From assembly GCA_964019165.1 (NCBI GenBank), contig OZ025273.1:4521823-4585822 (forward strand): a DNA stretch of 64,000 bases, written 5' to 3'. Origin of the DNA: Mastigias papua (taxonomy: Eukaryota; Cnidaria; Scyphozoa; Rhizostomeae; Mastigiidae). Shown here in pieces: positions 1 through 16,700 of the stretch (its first letter is position 1; each line of letters begins with the position of its first letter). The notes beneath the pieces were generated by a model. The model saw only the letters and a program-made list of their open reading frames with translations, searched no databases and was not told the origin of the DNA. Made by a program: the position numbers and the translations under genes.

Positions 1-1536
1 GGTTCCTTTAAATTTAGCTTGAAAATCTTCAAATGCAACCAAGAAAGATAATCGCAGCAACTAGGAAGGGGGCTCCCATCTCGTTAGTCTACCTACTTTG
101 AGAGCTCCTTCTGAAAGGGTTCTACTGCACTGTGTGGAAAAATTTCTGTAGTTGTGTCATTAAAGTAATGTAAATTATGTTGTATGATATTATGTTGCTG
201 TTTTTTATTTTGTTGTATTTTGTATGTAGTGGTAGAATTTGAATTTTGAAATAAATTGAATTGAATTGAATCGGTGAGACCAACTATGTTCATAACGATA
301 AAAACGGTCATATTTTACCAAGGTAAGCTCCTCCTTGAATTCATACAATAAAACTGAGCCGAGGATCCTAACACGACCACATGAGGCACATGGTTTCTTT
401 TGTTAACATATAGTCCGATTCACCAATATGGATAGACTGGAAATATAAAGACACTGGAAAAAGTATTGTAAGAGGTCATTTTCTCTCTGATAGCTCTATC
501 TTCACTAGTACAAAACCCTTATGAAATATATCTCTAAAAACACACTTTAAACATCATTCTAATCTTGCTGTTTGCTAGTTTTCCTGCCATATCCCTCAGT
601 CTCATGAAGAATACAAAAATCTGTGGGTAGGCCCACAAAACTCTCTACCAAAATGTTTAATGAAATCAGCTACAGAACAAAGAATTATTTTCAAAACAAA
701 AATATTCTGCATGCAAGCCATTGATCAATTATCTGGTTTCATATTTTACCACAATAGACATTTCATTCATGCTACAAGGAAGTTTTAAAACATCCCTTTA
801 AAGCAGGGGTGGCACCAGGAATTTTGCTTATGGGGGGGGGGGGGTAACTTTGGAAAGAAAGATGACCAACATAACACGTGACAGTGATCAATAAAACTAT
901 GTATTTAATCTCATTTGTTGTCTACTATTGCGTACAGCAATGCTCCTTTACCTTGGTACCTTTTCTCCTGCAAGTGTGCTACTATACCACTGTTACTAAT
1001 TTAATCTGATTGGCTACATGACAATGCCGCCATACAAGGAACTAAGGTTCTTTATGCTCTTAAAAAAGGGGTCAGTGACATAGTAAGCATAGGCATAGGG
1101 GTGGGGTGGGGTGGGGTGGGGTGGGGTGGGTGAGAAGCATACAATTGAATAAAAGGAGGAGGGAGTCTTGACATGTATACATCTAATGCTAAGTTAATAA
1201 ACTCACAAAACCTAGTCTTTCCTTACCTATCACAGGCAATTTGGTGGTTTCCAAGCAGTTATGAGCAGGTTGAAAGTCATTAAACACATTGAAAAACACT
1301 GTGAGTTAATGTGAAATGCAGATAGGGGGTAGTCTACAATGTGTAAGCTTGTGTGAAGGGGGAGGGGGTCAAAATCTTCAAAAATTTGTGCATACATACT
1401 GTATGAATGACTGTTTATGCTACTGAGTTGCAGATTTTGGGATCTTTCATAGTCAGATCAAGTCTCAATTACTACTTCTATAAAATGACATCTAAGGCAT
1501 AGTCAAAAGTAGTGTGAACATGCTAGAATACCATAC
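1..1536. other. Intron of AIF1 homologue, no exon seen
   Basis: This stretch follows the donor GTATGG of the EF-hand exon at 1537. It has no exon-like segment for the rest of AIF1. It holds a G-run near 831-844 and a short (GGGGT)n tract near 1098-1130, otherwise AT-rich unique-looking DNA. Confidence 0.6.
1098..1130. repeat. (GGGGT)n short tandem repeat
   Basis: Six or so consecutive GGGGT units on the plus strand, inside the AIF1 intron. G-runs of four every five bases could form a G-quadruplex on the plus strand. Confidence 0.8.
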
Positions 1537-3475
1537 CAATATCTCCAGAGTTATCTTCATCAAACTCCATGAATTGGTCTAAAGTAAGAACATGCAGCAA
1601 AAAAATTATTTTTATAATTTTAACATAACAACTGCTTGAAAGTTATTAAGAAATAATTAACTGCAATATGAGAGCAGATTGGGGCCATGAAAATTACACA
1701 TCTCTTATGTAAAAAAAATTAAATTATGCATACACAAGATACTTCCATTCTTTTTTTAACAAGTGAGTTTCAAAAATCAATTCAGGCAGAAGTTAACCTG
1801 CAAATAGCATTCATACAAAGTAAGTACAACATACATAATCAAATATCTTAATGATAATATCTTTCATACTTTTATATGCTTCCAGCCTTTCCTTCAGATC
1901 AGGATATTCCTCAAGTTGGTCTTCATCATCTAGGTAGCTCTGGGAAAAAATTGTACAAAATAATGTCAAAAAGTGCATAATCAATACAACACTATTAAAA
2001 ACTTGTACTGTTATCTCAAACAAATCTCCAGTTAGCTGCTACATAGACTATATTTGGGTCTGCCAGGTACTAGCTACTTCACAGGGGCAGCACCAAAATC
2101 TATATCTGGGGAGCTGAGAAATTCATTCAGTGACATAGGAGGACCCCCATGGTTGGGTCCAGCTTAGGAGAACTTTCAAATTTCCCCATTTTGACAGGCT
2201 AAAAAGGCATCTGCCAGACAAACATTTGACTGAATCATATGGCGTTTAGGAACAAAGCTACAAAAATCCATATTGACACTTGAGATAGAGAGGAAGTAAA
2301 CTTGTTTTTGGAAAAGTGGGGGGAGGGGGAGAAAGCACCCCAGATTCCAGTAGTATCATGCTTGCCCCACTTCACTGTTTACTTACTATTTCAAGCATTC
2401 ATCAGTTGTACAACATATCTGGAGTTCTGCAAACTGAAGGGCGACAATGGGAAGTGATTTTACAATGACACAATTTAGAAGCTAATTCTCTTTTCTTCAG
2501 CACAATGAGTTTCCCAAGCATCGTACTAAGAGCTACCTTCCTTTGCTAATACGTCTAAACTGAGGTTTTCTGGCCAGTCCATATCTTGCTGCCTTCTCTC
2601 TTCACTCTAGTGAATGAAATGTTATCCTCCTATACTTTGGTTCATACAATAAAAAGTACCTTATTTATTTCATTCAGGTCGTTTTCCTGGTCTGAACGTA
2701 GCTTCCCGTATGCCTTACCGCCTAGAAAGATGACGTTGAAAAAATACTTCAAAAAATATGTAATCGGCTGAATCAACTCGTCTTGAAGGAATTTCATCTT
2801 GGCATAGAGAGAAGACAAATTGTCAACAGCGTCTATCTGTTGAAATGAAACTTTCCGTTTATCTACCCATTTCAGGAATACACATTAACTGAAAGTAAAG
2901 AATGGGAGCGGTTAGCATAAACGGAGAAATACAGAATTGCACCAAACCCATTTGACAAAGTGGTATAAAACACGTCACGTCATTAGGAACGACATTGAGA
3001 TGCTTCAAAATATATCCGATCTGTATATTTCTATACCAGTAATCATCCTGGATAGCTGTAAAGTTTGATAGAAACAAGTACACTATATCAAGGTTGTTCA
3101 CAGAACTCTACATCTACTCTAGAATGTCTACAACAAACAGAACTTGCAGTTTCTGGGGAAGAGACGATGTCACTCCTCTCTTGCATGCGGAAATAGAGCG
3201 TTATATGGCTACATCCGTGTTCCCGGCAAATACGCTACAACCATTGTATCTATTGAGGTAAGTTATGTCATTCCTTCCGTAGATAAAAGTGCCAGGATTT
3301 ACAGAGATAAATATATATGCAACAAGAAGTGATTAGGCCTGAAAGAACTTCGCTCTCCCTAGAAGACAAACTACTTGTAAAAGCACATAACACAAACTAG
3401 TGACGAGTAAATCAATGGGGCTCTAAGAGAAGCAAGTTGATAGTATTTACCTTGGTAGTTCTTTGTATCGCTCAT
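1537..3475 (-). CDS. AIF1: Allograft inflammatory factor 1 homologue, N-terminal part (4 coding exons, gene continues beyond left edge)
   Basis: Coding exons, 5' to 3' on the minus strand: 3451-3475, 2660-2721, 1870-1939, 1537-1578. All have GT/AG borders and matching phases. The reading begins MSDTKNYQGGKAYGKL and continues ERLEAYKNQFMEFDEDNSGD. Vertebrate AIF1/Iba1 and AIF1L have the same order: an MSxTxxxQGGKAFG start, a DEINK helix, an acidic stretch (here YLDDEDQ), and the first EF-hand with loop DEDNSGD. About 66 residues are present of the usual ~147-150. The second EF-hand and C-terminus must lie left of base 1, because bases 1-1536 contain no matching exon. AIF1 proteins are cytoplasmic, calcium-responsive and actin-bundling, and are linked to phagocytes and immune cells in animals. 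The start ATG at 3473-3475 is preceded by AAA in a reasonable context. Confidence 0.9.
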
Positions 3476-5453
<1,978 letters not shown>

Positions 5454-5652
5454 CTAATACCCGCCCATGAATCCACCTCTGCCACCTCCCCTATAACCAC
5501 CTCTAGGGAAGCCTCTAAAGCCTCTGTGATGCTGTGGTGGCCTTCGAAAGCCACCGCCTCTTCCGCTAAAATGTCTCGGTCCCTGGTATCCTCTTGGTCG
5601 TTGGTACCGCTGGGCGAATTGATTGCCACGCATGGCCATTCCGCTGCTGCCA
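5454..5652 (-). CDS. DHX9: DHX9 last coding exon: Arg/Gly-rich (RGG) tail
   Basis: This exon encodes about 65 residues rich in Gly, Arg and Phe, with runs such as [10 protein letters not shown] and [16 protein letters not shown], then a TAG stop at 5454-5456. In DHX9 proteins the RGG tail binds nucleic acid and is a target of arginine methylation; the assignment here is by composition and position. Acceptor at 5653-5654. Confidence 0.92.
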
Positions 5653-7678
5653 CTAAAACAACAAGTAAAGGAATCACTCCAATACAGGCCTACATCATTA
5701 ATACATAGATATTACAGAAATACGAGATGAGCCATTTTATTGGCCTATGTGCCAAAATTTAAATGCCAATGATATATAACCAATGATTTGAAACCAATCC
5801 TTTCATGAATAAAAGAGAGAGAGAACTACTACAAAAAATCGTGAAATGGGCATATAAGCTATTAAATAAAATACCCATGAAAAATATTTACCCTCTTTGA
5901 GCAAAGGCATTTCTGTCAAAATTCCCACTCGATCCACTTGCTTTGTATCTTCCAGCATTACTTCGGCATAGGCCTCTAACTAATGCCCCAAATCGGCCAT
6001 GATTTTCCGATGGATGCAAGATAGTTTCTGGATTGTTTGCAGCACTGATTATCATCTCTTCTATCAAATTTCTAAGTGCAACTATTTTTGCTGCTTGGCT
6101 ATGAGGCATTCTTAACGAAATCCTACGATCAAAAATGTCAATTTACAGCCTATATATCTTGTCCAAGGGAAATCAAAGATTCCAACACACTAGTTGAGTT
6201 CAAACGAAAAACAATTATGACATGAAAATACTTGCATCTGCAGATTGTGCAAAATTTTCATTAAAAATCTAGGGTTTTTGTAGGTTTAATATAGACATTG
6301 CAAAGTAGGTTTTAAATTATTTTGTTGGCGTTAATTAGCTTATTAACTATAATAATGTGTAATAATATAATAAATTAAAATGTCAATTTACAGCCTCTAT
6401 ATCTTGTCTCCATAAGTTCTACGTGTGTATATCTGCAGATATCTGAATTGCATAAATAGGAAAAAACGAAAAGAAATGGAGAAAATAATGCTAATGAACT
6501 CTTAGGAATAAATACTTCCAGGTGTCAGTAATACTTCACGTAACGTCTAGTTAAAACAAAACTCTACCATTTGCAGGTATTTGTTCAAAATTGCCATATA
6601 GTTCTATACTTAGCCAACAATGATCGCTAATGTTTCTACAATATTATGAAAAAGTTGCCTCTGTATTAAAAGCCTGTGAGAAAATTAATGGCAGATGCTA
6701 GTAAGACTTGCCAGAGAACAACCCTTGATCAATATGTACGAGTGCTAGTAGCGAAAACAGAATGCAGTGTCCAATTACAGCATCCTTGATAGGGAAGTCA
6801 GTACTAAAGAATGCAGAAGACTGTTTGTGAAACTGTTGTAATTCGACCCGTGTCGCTTATTGAAGCAGTACGACAACCGAAATTATTGCAACCCTTTCCA
6901 GGTGCCTTACGCTACTAATACGAAAATCGAAAAATTCATGCAAATATGAAGTACGCTTCATTTCATCTTTGCAGCTATATATACCTTACTTGGGCAAGAG
7001 AAAGTAACAATTAAATAGACAAACTGCATACCAGTCGTCCAATGTAATAATACCATTCTCTGCGGTGACATCACAACCACTTAGAAGCAGCATTTGTACT
7101 GGATACACCATAGTCATTTGCTTACATGATACAGCTCTCGTTCGGATCTAAAAACAAAGAAAGTTTGAAATAATCACTAGAGGCTCACATTGTATCCATA
7201 ACAGACTAAAGGACCAACTTTAAAAGTGACAGTAGAATCACAAAAATGGGCTAATTTCCGTAGATACTAATGGTTATGGAAATATCGCAGAAGAAGAAAG
7301 AAGCTACCTTTTCACCAAAAACGAAGAACGGAGAATGAAACGTCACTTCTCTGTTTGTACAATTCACTGATGACTTATGTATCAATGCAGCTTTTCCTTC
7401 CGTTGTTAAAACCTTCCGTTTTTCTTTGTGCATGCAAAAATTCGGGTATAGACCGGTACATAAAATTGCAGTCACCTTTAATAGCAAAAAACTGATTTCA
7501 AATGATATATTATATATATTTATTCATTTATATATTTATAGTTATGTATATAGATAAATATATAAACATTTAATTTTTATACCTATATAACTATTCAATA
7601 GCACAGATATTGTTCACTAAAATATATATCAAAATATTCAATAACACACACTCACGCGCACACACACGCGCGCACACA

Positions 7679-7718
<40 letters not shown>

Positions 7719-10700
7719 CACACACACATACACACACAATTTAAGTATATTCGAATATGAAATGATAAAGCACAAACGAGTGAAAGCATCGATGTTTTGA
7801 AACTGATAAACAATATAATCCTTAAACCATGTAGTCCAAAATCCAAAAGATAATTATCTTACCATATCCAGAGCAACATCTGGCCCACTGTAATTGAATG
7901 GCTGCGGGTACATACATTCTGAAATAGAAGAATAGATCATTGGCTACGCATCAATCAACAAAAATTGCCTAGCGTGTAATTGACTCTCCTTTGGTCATCA
8001 AAAAGCGACTTCCCAATTGACAGACAATGGAATTGCAGGTGGTTAAGGGATACAGCTGGACTCACCTTCTGGAAATCCAATGTTGCAAAGAAGATCCTTG
8101 AGTTGCATCTACAAAATTAATGACCAGCAGTTGGAAATCAATGAGAATTTTTGACATGTTAATATTCAATCAATACTGAAATCCCACAACTTACTCCTCT
8201 ATCAATGTAAGACCACAAATTCATTCCTACTGATAAAGAGCATTGCTTGAAAAATCAAGAAGAAATAACTTTGATGTGTAACAACACCTACCATAAAATA
8301 CTTCCTGATTAGTAATCCTTAAAAAATCTCAAATCCATAAAAATTGAAAAATTTCAATTGCGCTGCGACTTAAAATTAACCCATATACTATCTCCTGTTA
8401 AAATCCAACAAACCTTAGCATCGGATGTCATGCGCAAAGTTGACATATTAAGCTGATGATTGTCGCAAAAGCTCATTTCTGCATCTTCATCTATGGCCCT
8501 AGAATTCAGAGAGAAAGAGAATCTGAACAAACTGTACTATATGTATGACAAATTGCTAAAAATTTTACCTCTTGTAAAGGGATCCACTTACAGATTTAGT
8601 TTCTCATGGTTCTACTAAAAGAAAACATATCCTCATAATCTATGTGCCTTTTACATTGTTATTTGGTGCTTTGTTTTTGAATATTTATATTACTCATACT
8701 TATACTCACATTTATGGGTTATCTCAACAACATCCTTAATCTCAGGGTATTCTTTGTATACACTAAAAATGCTTCATATGAGTAAAATCGCTACCTGACA
8801 TCCTCCCATGACTGGTATGCACAAAGAAGCGCAATATGATCACTGCTGCGATTTCCAGCAAATTTCTTATGCACCCATCCAAGACGCTTACGATCCGATG
8901 GGGTTTCAAATGGTTCTGGCAGACACATACTAGCAGCTATTGTGCACGCTGCATCACCAACACTGGAAAAAAACAGTTCATAGATACTGTGAAAACGCTG
9001 CATCGTGAGTCAAAGATTGACTAATGTGGAATATTTAGAACAAAAAGGCCTTATACGAACCACAAAAGATACGATTACGAAGGTTCGCATATACAGATTT
9101 TCGTGCTATAGACTTACAAAATTGTAGGAAGAACCATAAGCACTTTAGAGCAAACTGGAATTATTCAGGGACGCTGAAGCAATCGCAGGATAAGGGGAAT
9201 CAACAGGAAGAACGGGCACGTACGACGACAGGCGAGCGAAGTGAAACGAAAAACTGATATCTCTACTTATTTCTGGGGAAATACATGTTGCTATTTTATG
9301 ACTTCAATATCATAAGATGATTCTAATTTCATGACTATTATTTTCAAAAAAAGGAAACTTCTAACACACTTGCCCCCATATGAAAAGATAGGAGGGTACT
9401 TGTCCCTTACTCCCCTCTCCAGCATCCCTGAAAGTATTTTTTTATAAGAAACTTATCAGAGTATGAAACGTTTGGGTTCAGATACGTATTCTTTCATGGT
9501 GAGCGGGAATATACAGCCAGAACTGAACTCGTACCAACATGACCATACTCTCATCAGTATCGGAAGAACAGTTACTTTCAGATGTTCTCAAAGTATTAAA
9601 GACTCATACCTTAATAGACACCCAATCACGATCATTTTACCAAGCCTTGGGTCAATAGGCAATTTGGCCAGAATATATCCAAGCGGAGTCAAATTCTCAT
9701 TCTCATCAAGGGCTCCCATTTCTGGATAGAAGAGAGAAATAAAAAGGGATGTGAGAAGATATGGAAAACACTGTGTAAAAAGTAACCGAATGAAGACTAA
9801 CAAAGAACAATACATCACATGACGAACGTCTCTTTGTGCAACTCGAAGTTGGCATTGAAATAGACTACTTTCTTTAACAAAACAATTTCGCAACATTTCC
9901 TTCCTCCAATAGCAGGATCAATCAGAACATAATACAAAAAGTGACGTGAACAAATGGCTATCGCTAACGAAGTAGAGTAGACTTGCAAAGAAAATTATGC
10001 ATGTAAAAATAATATTGGCTATTAGAAGCACAGCCAATAACATTGTAAATAGAACCCTAAACAGCAGTCAAATATGTACAGGTAATTTATTGCAATTCGA
10101 AAATCCCTACTAAGCTGAGACTACATAAAACCCCGCATAAAAGAGCTTCCCTTTTTGCGCCTAGGCTAAAAAGGTTCTTATAAAAGAAATATGAATAAAT
10201 AAAATAGTGTAGTGGTTCCTAATGAAATATTTTTCCTGCTCAGTCAGCATTAACAAATAGTCTTATTATATCTTGAAAGAAAACTCTGGGCTTTCTTGTT
10301 AAACCAGTTAAAGTCAAAACTTAATTGTTTATAAGAATCTGAAAAATTTGCAGGGTAAGTTAGCTTCTTAATTAAGTAATTGAAATCATGGGATTTTAGA
10401 GTAGAGACTCCTAAAGGCTATGGTTCTTTCATGCGGGCTTTTACTGTATGCCATACCCAATTAGTTCATTAATCATTAATCATTAAAGCTTTTACTGTAT
10501 GCCATACCCAATTAGTACAGAACATTAATCCTTCATAAACCTTCGTTTAACGTTGTATGGACACCTACTCTACCGATGACGGACAGCAGCCCCCTAAAAT
10601 CCTAACACTAGGTTCTACACCCCGTAAACTGAACCCATATGGATATCCAAAAGATGGCCTATACCTTTTAATAATGCAATCGATTCTATTATAGCATCAA

Positions 10701-13700
10701 GAGGAGGTGGTTCCAAAGCTTTATTGAGAAATTCTTTAATCCCGCCAAGTTTCAACAGCTTTATCGTCAATGCCAGCTCATGTAATGGAGTTCGCAAGAT
10801 TTCTGGGGTGGCATGCTCAGCTAACCTGAATAAAAACGAAATAACGAATTCACGATGGAATAAAAACAAGACTGCACCACTCCGGATGATACCGTAAGGA
10901 TGTATACAGAAATATTGCTAAGCTGACCATCTTTATCAATGTATATTCAAATAAAAGGAAAATGCCTTCTTGATATTCCATTTCGTAGATAAAAAAGGAC
11001 TGCACAACCACAAATATTCTGATACAACTTTTTGCCTAATTTTCCATAGATCTGCTAAAGTTGCCTGTATGTTTGAGCGGGTGAATGAGGAAGTGAATAA
11101 GTGAGTGAGTGAGTGAGTAAGTGAGTGAGTGAGTGAGTGAGTGAGTGAGTGAGTGAGAGAGCGAGTGAGTGAGTGAATGAATGAGTGAATGATTGAGTGA
11201 GTGATTGAGTGAGTGAGTGAGCAAAATACTACCAAAATACCTTCGACGTCTTGCTCTGCTGCACAAGTGAAAACAGAATCCATCCCTTACTCGACCAGCA
11301 CGGCCTTTTCTTTGCTCCATATTAGTTTTAGAAGCCCAAACCGTAGCATAATTTGTCATGTTATTGTGTGATGTGAATAGCTTGATCTTCGCTCTAAATC
11401 AGCAACAAAGAGTTTGCAAGTAATGCTATAACTGTCATCCAGTACTAACAGATTGTTAGCATATCATCTATTCATACTGTCATCACGAGGAGAAGTAGGT
11501 ATATATCTAACGGAACTTAAAACCTTGCAATGTGCACAAGTTAAAGCAATCTTAGTATGATCCTTCTATTAGGTGGGCAGTGACATCACACAACTGGAGC
11601 AGAAAAGATAGATTTGATATTGATGAAAAAAATTCTGGAGAACCTGAATCGGAATATGAGAAGTAAAAAGACAAACACATGAAAGTGTGCAGTGCACTAT
11701 TTTCAAATATGAGAGAAACATTCCAGTTCATATGCATTCAAAAAGCTCTGTTTACTAACAGCAAATGATACTAACTTGACTGAATCAATGACAAAAACCA
11801 CATCATCAATTGTGATGCTAGTTTCAGCAATATTGGTTGAGAGAATTATCTAAAATATAAATAAAAATAACCAACAACATGTCATATTTATAACCACATA
11901 ATACATGATAATGTCCATTTTATGAAGTTTATTCCAAACCCAAAAAAATTGAAAATGGTTTATTTATACGCATATGAAATGCTTAGAACTAGCTATGTAT
12001 TATTTTCAAGCGAAGAATTCACCTTGCGGGTTCCATCCGGCACAGGTTGAAAAACCTTTCTTTGGTCCTCTCGTGGGATTTGTGAATGCAGGGGAAGTAT
12101 AACATACTTTTGCGAACCTAAATTCAAAAACATAACATCACCACTCGGCCACTTACGTAAAAAATACACTGTATTACGTGAAAATCCTTAAGTGTCTAAA
12201 CAGACTGAATTTGAAAAAGAGACTTACTAGTCAACCTTCCAATAGTTGAAGAGCACGGAGAGTGAACTTTGTACAAAAGGATGGAACTTACCGAACACAG
12301 GGTGCTGCGTCAGGTATTTATGAATGGCGAAAATCAGGTTCCATCCCGGGAGGAAGACAAGGACCGATCCAGGCGCATCAAGACTTGCAATATAGTGAAG
12401 CAATGCCTGAAAAATGTGAATGAAAGGTGATTTAAAACGAAATTAAAACGACTAACTACCAAAATAAAACCATATAGTTCAATGAAATAAAACGGCCTAG
12501 AAAATATGAGAGACGGAGTCGATGCGAAATAAAGGGCAAAGTTTCAATCAAACTAGTTGCAAAAAACAGTAAGCGAACCAACCTCAATAATTTCGAAAGA
12601 AGTTTCTCGTTCACTGAGTTGTGCCATTGCATTCTTTGTTGTTATCGCGTATTCAGGGCCACAAATCAAATTCATATTTTCCTTGAATAAAATTTATGAA
12701 ATGTTATCTAGATACTATTAGTAAAATTGTGATTGCGTCTATACAAAGTTGTGATTTACTTCATGTGCTTATACTAATGAGTGATCTGCATCAAGGATCA
12801 AAAAGGTCTCGTTGAACAGCTTTCTAAATTTTACGTTAAGTCAAAAAGATGTAGGATAAATAACCTCAGTTACAAAATAGCTTTTTCTTTTCTTTATCAA
12901 CGGCCGGATTACCTAACAAATTGTTTACGAGGATATACTAAAAACAAATAAAACATCAATTCCAACTGACATTTGCTTTGCATAATAAATTAAAAATAAT
13001 CATTGGTCAATGAAAAAGTACAGAACTGCAACCTCGTCCTCCACATCAACATCGACATCTCTCTTCTTTTTCTTTTCCTTAATTGGTGGGACAAAACCCA
13101 GCATTTGAATCACATCCTCGAGGTAATAATCTAAGACAAAAGTACGAAAGAGTGAAAAGTACAAAAAACAAGAGTACAGAAAAGGAACTTGATTGTTATT
13201 TGGTGTGAGTATTCCATGTATTGTGATTTACAATGTCAATCATACGAAATGGGGGAATCATTTTTAGCAGTTGATTTTGGTATCAAGATCAAATCTGATA
13301 AAAAGATACAGACGATAATCACAGCAAAACTATCCGTATAAGACAAGGCAAGAGTCCTAAATAACACAATAGTCCTAAATGACAAGGCCTACTTGATACC
13401 ATCAGCAAAACATCTTTCTGCTATAATAAGAACAATGTAGCAGCGCTTCTTCAACAATATAAAGTTCTCGAGGTAACTTTTATATTTGACAATCAATATA
13501 AGGCAACTGCTGTTAAAAAGTGCTACTATATGGATAATATTACTAAAGTATCTCTATGTCATTATCAAAGTATTGTGGTATTTGCCTCTAATTCTAAAGC
13601 ATACCTTGCACTGGATAAGAACGACCTTCTATTTGCAAAACTGGGCAGTTACCAAAATACTCAGCAAACATGGTAGTATCAATTGTTGCAGACATTAACA

Positions 13701-16700
13701 CGACGCGAAGGGTAGGGTAGGTTTCCACCATATCGCGAACAACCACCAACAAAAAATCAGTCTATGAAATCAATAAGCGTAATATAATTTTTTAAAACGA
13801 TAATAAGAAATGCAGAAATGTAATACAGAAAGAGAAAAACCATTCTGCAGTTCTTGATAGAAAATTACACCAAAAGGCAAGGAACTGATAACCGCACAGA
13901 CCAGTGGTTCCCAAACTGGGTCCACGGTTCCCCAAATGAGGCGAAAGGTCTCAGAAGGACCACGACAGGCTTCAGAGGACTCTCTTGCCGTCGCTTGTTC
14001 GACTCGTTATTTTATTAAGCTATATCACTATTGTTACTTGTCTTCCGTGAAAGTATGTTTATCATAACGTAAATTAATCCCCCAGGGGACCTTAATTCGA
14101 AAACGTATGTTGTAGGGGACAGCCATGCAAAATATACTGAAAAGCCTGGGAACTACTGGTACAGATAATACAACAAGTTAATGAACATAAAAACTGAAAA
14201 ACAACTTTTGAAAATAGATAGGTTTATTATATAAAGCAAATACATTACACTACAAACATTCCGCGGTGGGAGCTTTTTGTTTGGGAGTAAGACGAGAAAC
14301 AAGCCAAACTCTGCATAGATTTGATTCGACAGTAAATTATATGTTTATTGATATATAGAGTTTAAGGTGCTCAGGTCAATGATGCAGAATAAATTAACAT
14401 ATAAAATATCAATCAAAAACATTAAAAGTCTATAAGGACAGGACATACATTTATGTCTCTTTCATGGATCTCATCAATAACAATATGCGATAGACCAGAT
14501 ACTCCACTCTCCAGCTTGCGTAGTAACACTCCTAAAGCAGAAGAATTATAGAATTTTCTATTGTCTAGTATGCTACAATGCGTGAGCAGCCATATGGAAA
14601 CAGAACACATCCTCAATGTGGAAGGTCGACGGTTCGAAGCTCACCTTGGGAGATAGTTTAAATGTTTGCCTGCTGTCCATCAAACAGTAAATGGGTATCT
14701 GGCAGAAACTCTAGGAAGTTACGAGAACTGGGTACTCATTGAGCCAACGGCCTAGGTGGTGTCTTGTCTACACGGAGAGAAGTAGGCATGCAGGCGTGAT
14801 ATGGAAATAAACCGCATCGAGAACTCCCATACTCCTCAACATGAGCCAGAATGAAAAGGCACAAGTAAGAGGAAAAAACAACAAGGATCATATGTATATG
14901 AGACTGACTGTTACTCTAGCTCCATCATACAGCATGCGTTGGACATTTTCTGTCTTTTATGAATCAACTGTAAGTGGAAATAAATCACTTGAAAGCAGAA
15001 CACAGACAAAACTCAACAAAGACTTACCAACTGTGCAGAACATGATTGATGCATGACTTCTTGGTAGAATTGAATCAAAGCGAACTGAATACCCAATGCT
15101 CTGACCCAAAGGTTCGATTCTTTCAGCTGCGATCCTTTCTGCGACACTTATTGCACTGATACGTCTAGGCTAAAAATTCATGTCTAGGTCACATTTTACC
15201 AGAATATTAATTCCTTCTCTCAAATCTTATCGTGACATGTAGGTATAATGGTTCATCATGCCCGTTATAGTATCAAAGATGAAACTTAAGAATAAGCAAA
15301 TAAGTTGAACAAGAATGAAGTCGATATGGTAAATTCAAAAAGTCATTTAAAAATAATCCTATAAAGATTTAAAACGTTTACGATGTGATGGTATATGACT
15401 AGCTCAAGGAGAAAAATAGAATAGGAGAAAAAAACAGAATAGCATCAACAGTAAGATCGATTATGACGAAACAGAATGGCGAAGCTGGTGAAGATTTTCG
15501 TGAAAGCTAATAAATAATACCTGTGTTACTACAACATTGCAGTTAAGTCCTTCGCTAGCCATAAGGTATTCATCAAGGATATATTGCGGCACTTGCGTTG
15601 TTTTGCCGCATCCTGTCGCACCTTTTATGACTACTACTTGAGAAGCTTTGATCAAATCCAAGACCTGTTTTTTGTAATTGTAAACTGGGAGGTTTTTACG
15701 TTTTTCCAGCATCTCGTTGAAGGTCACATCTTGAAACTTAGCATCAAACTCTGCTTTAAATTCTTCACTGGTTGGAAGCGGTGCCTTTTGTAAAAAGAGG
15801 AATGCTTCTTATAAATCAAAAAGGTGCAATAATGATGAGGATGACCAATAATCACTGGTAATATGATGTTGAAGAGCCCTAAACTTAAAAGTTTACTTTT
15901 GAACGCCAACAACGAACATGCCTCAAGAATCACTAGCATCTTCACTAAATAATTTAAAAGGACACAGATTCCAAATACAGCAGAAAAACAATCTTACATG
16001 AAAGTATCACTAGATGATAATTTTCTCAGAAACAATGGCAGTTCCAAATAGTGGAAATATCATTGGAAATTTGGACAAGCATATGCTGTTGGGTACTTTG
16101 AGTGAAAGTTACGAAACATGAATAAATATTGAACCTTCTAAATGATAGAAGATTTTAGACAAAACAATGGATGAGTTCAAGATTACTTGATACTCCTCAG
16201 CTCCTTCAATGATAACTGGCTGATTCAACCATGGATTCCAATTGGGATCAGGTGGAGCCCAGGTAATTATTCCAACTTCATTGGTATCGTCCATTGATTT
16301 GTGTTCCATTTTGTATTCCAAAACCAAAGAAACCCTCCTTCCATCAGCAGGCTATATTAGAACGACGAATTTACCTTAAACTTTGATAACAAGTTACCTC
16401 CAGAGAGAAAGGAATTGGGGATTTCATATGTATTCAGAAGAAAATCATTTCCAATGTCTTCTGGGGTAACAGCCAGTGTATGACAGACTAATATCTAAGT
16501 AGTGAAAACGATAATAAAAAACAGATGCCAAATGACACAATAATTCTAGAGGGGTTACCCTATAGATGGGTTCAGAGCACTTCCCAGCCCATAATTTAAA
16601 ACTATATATGTCGAGCAATGATTCAAATAGACAAAAATCAACTTTAGCAATAGCTATCGGAACTGCAAACTCACAAACCTTTGGTAGTAAAGAACTTTTC

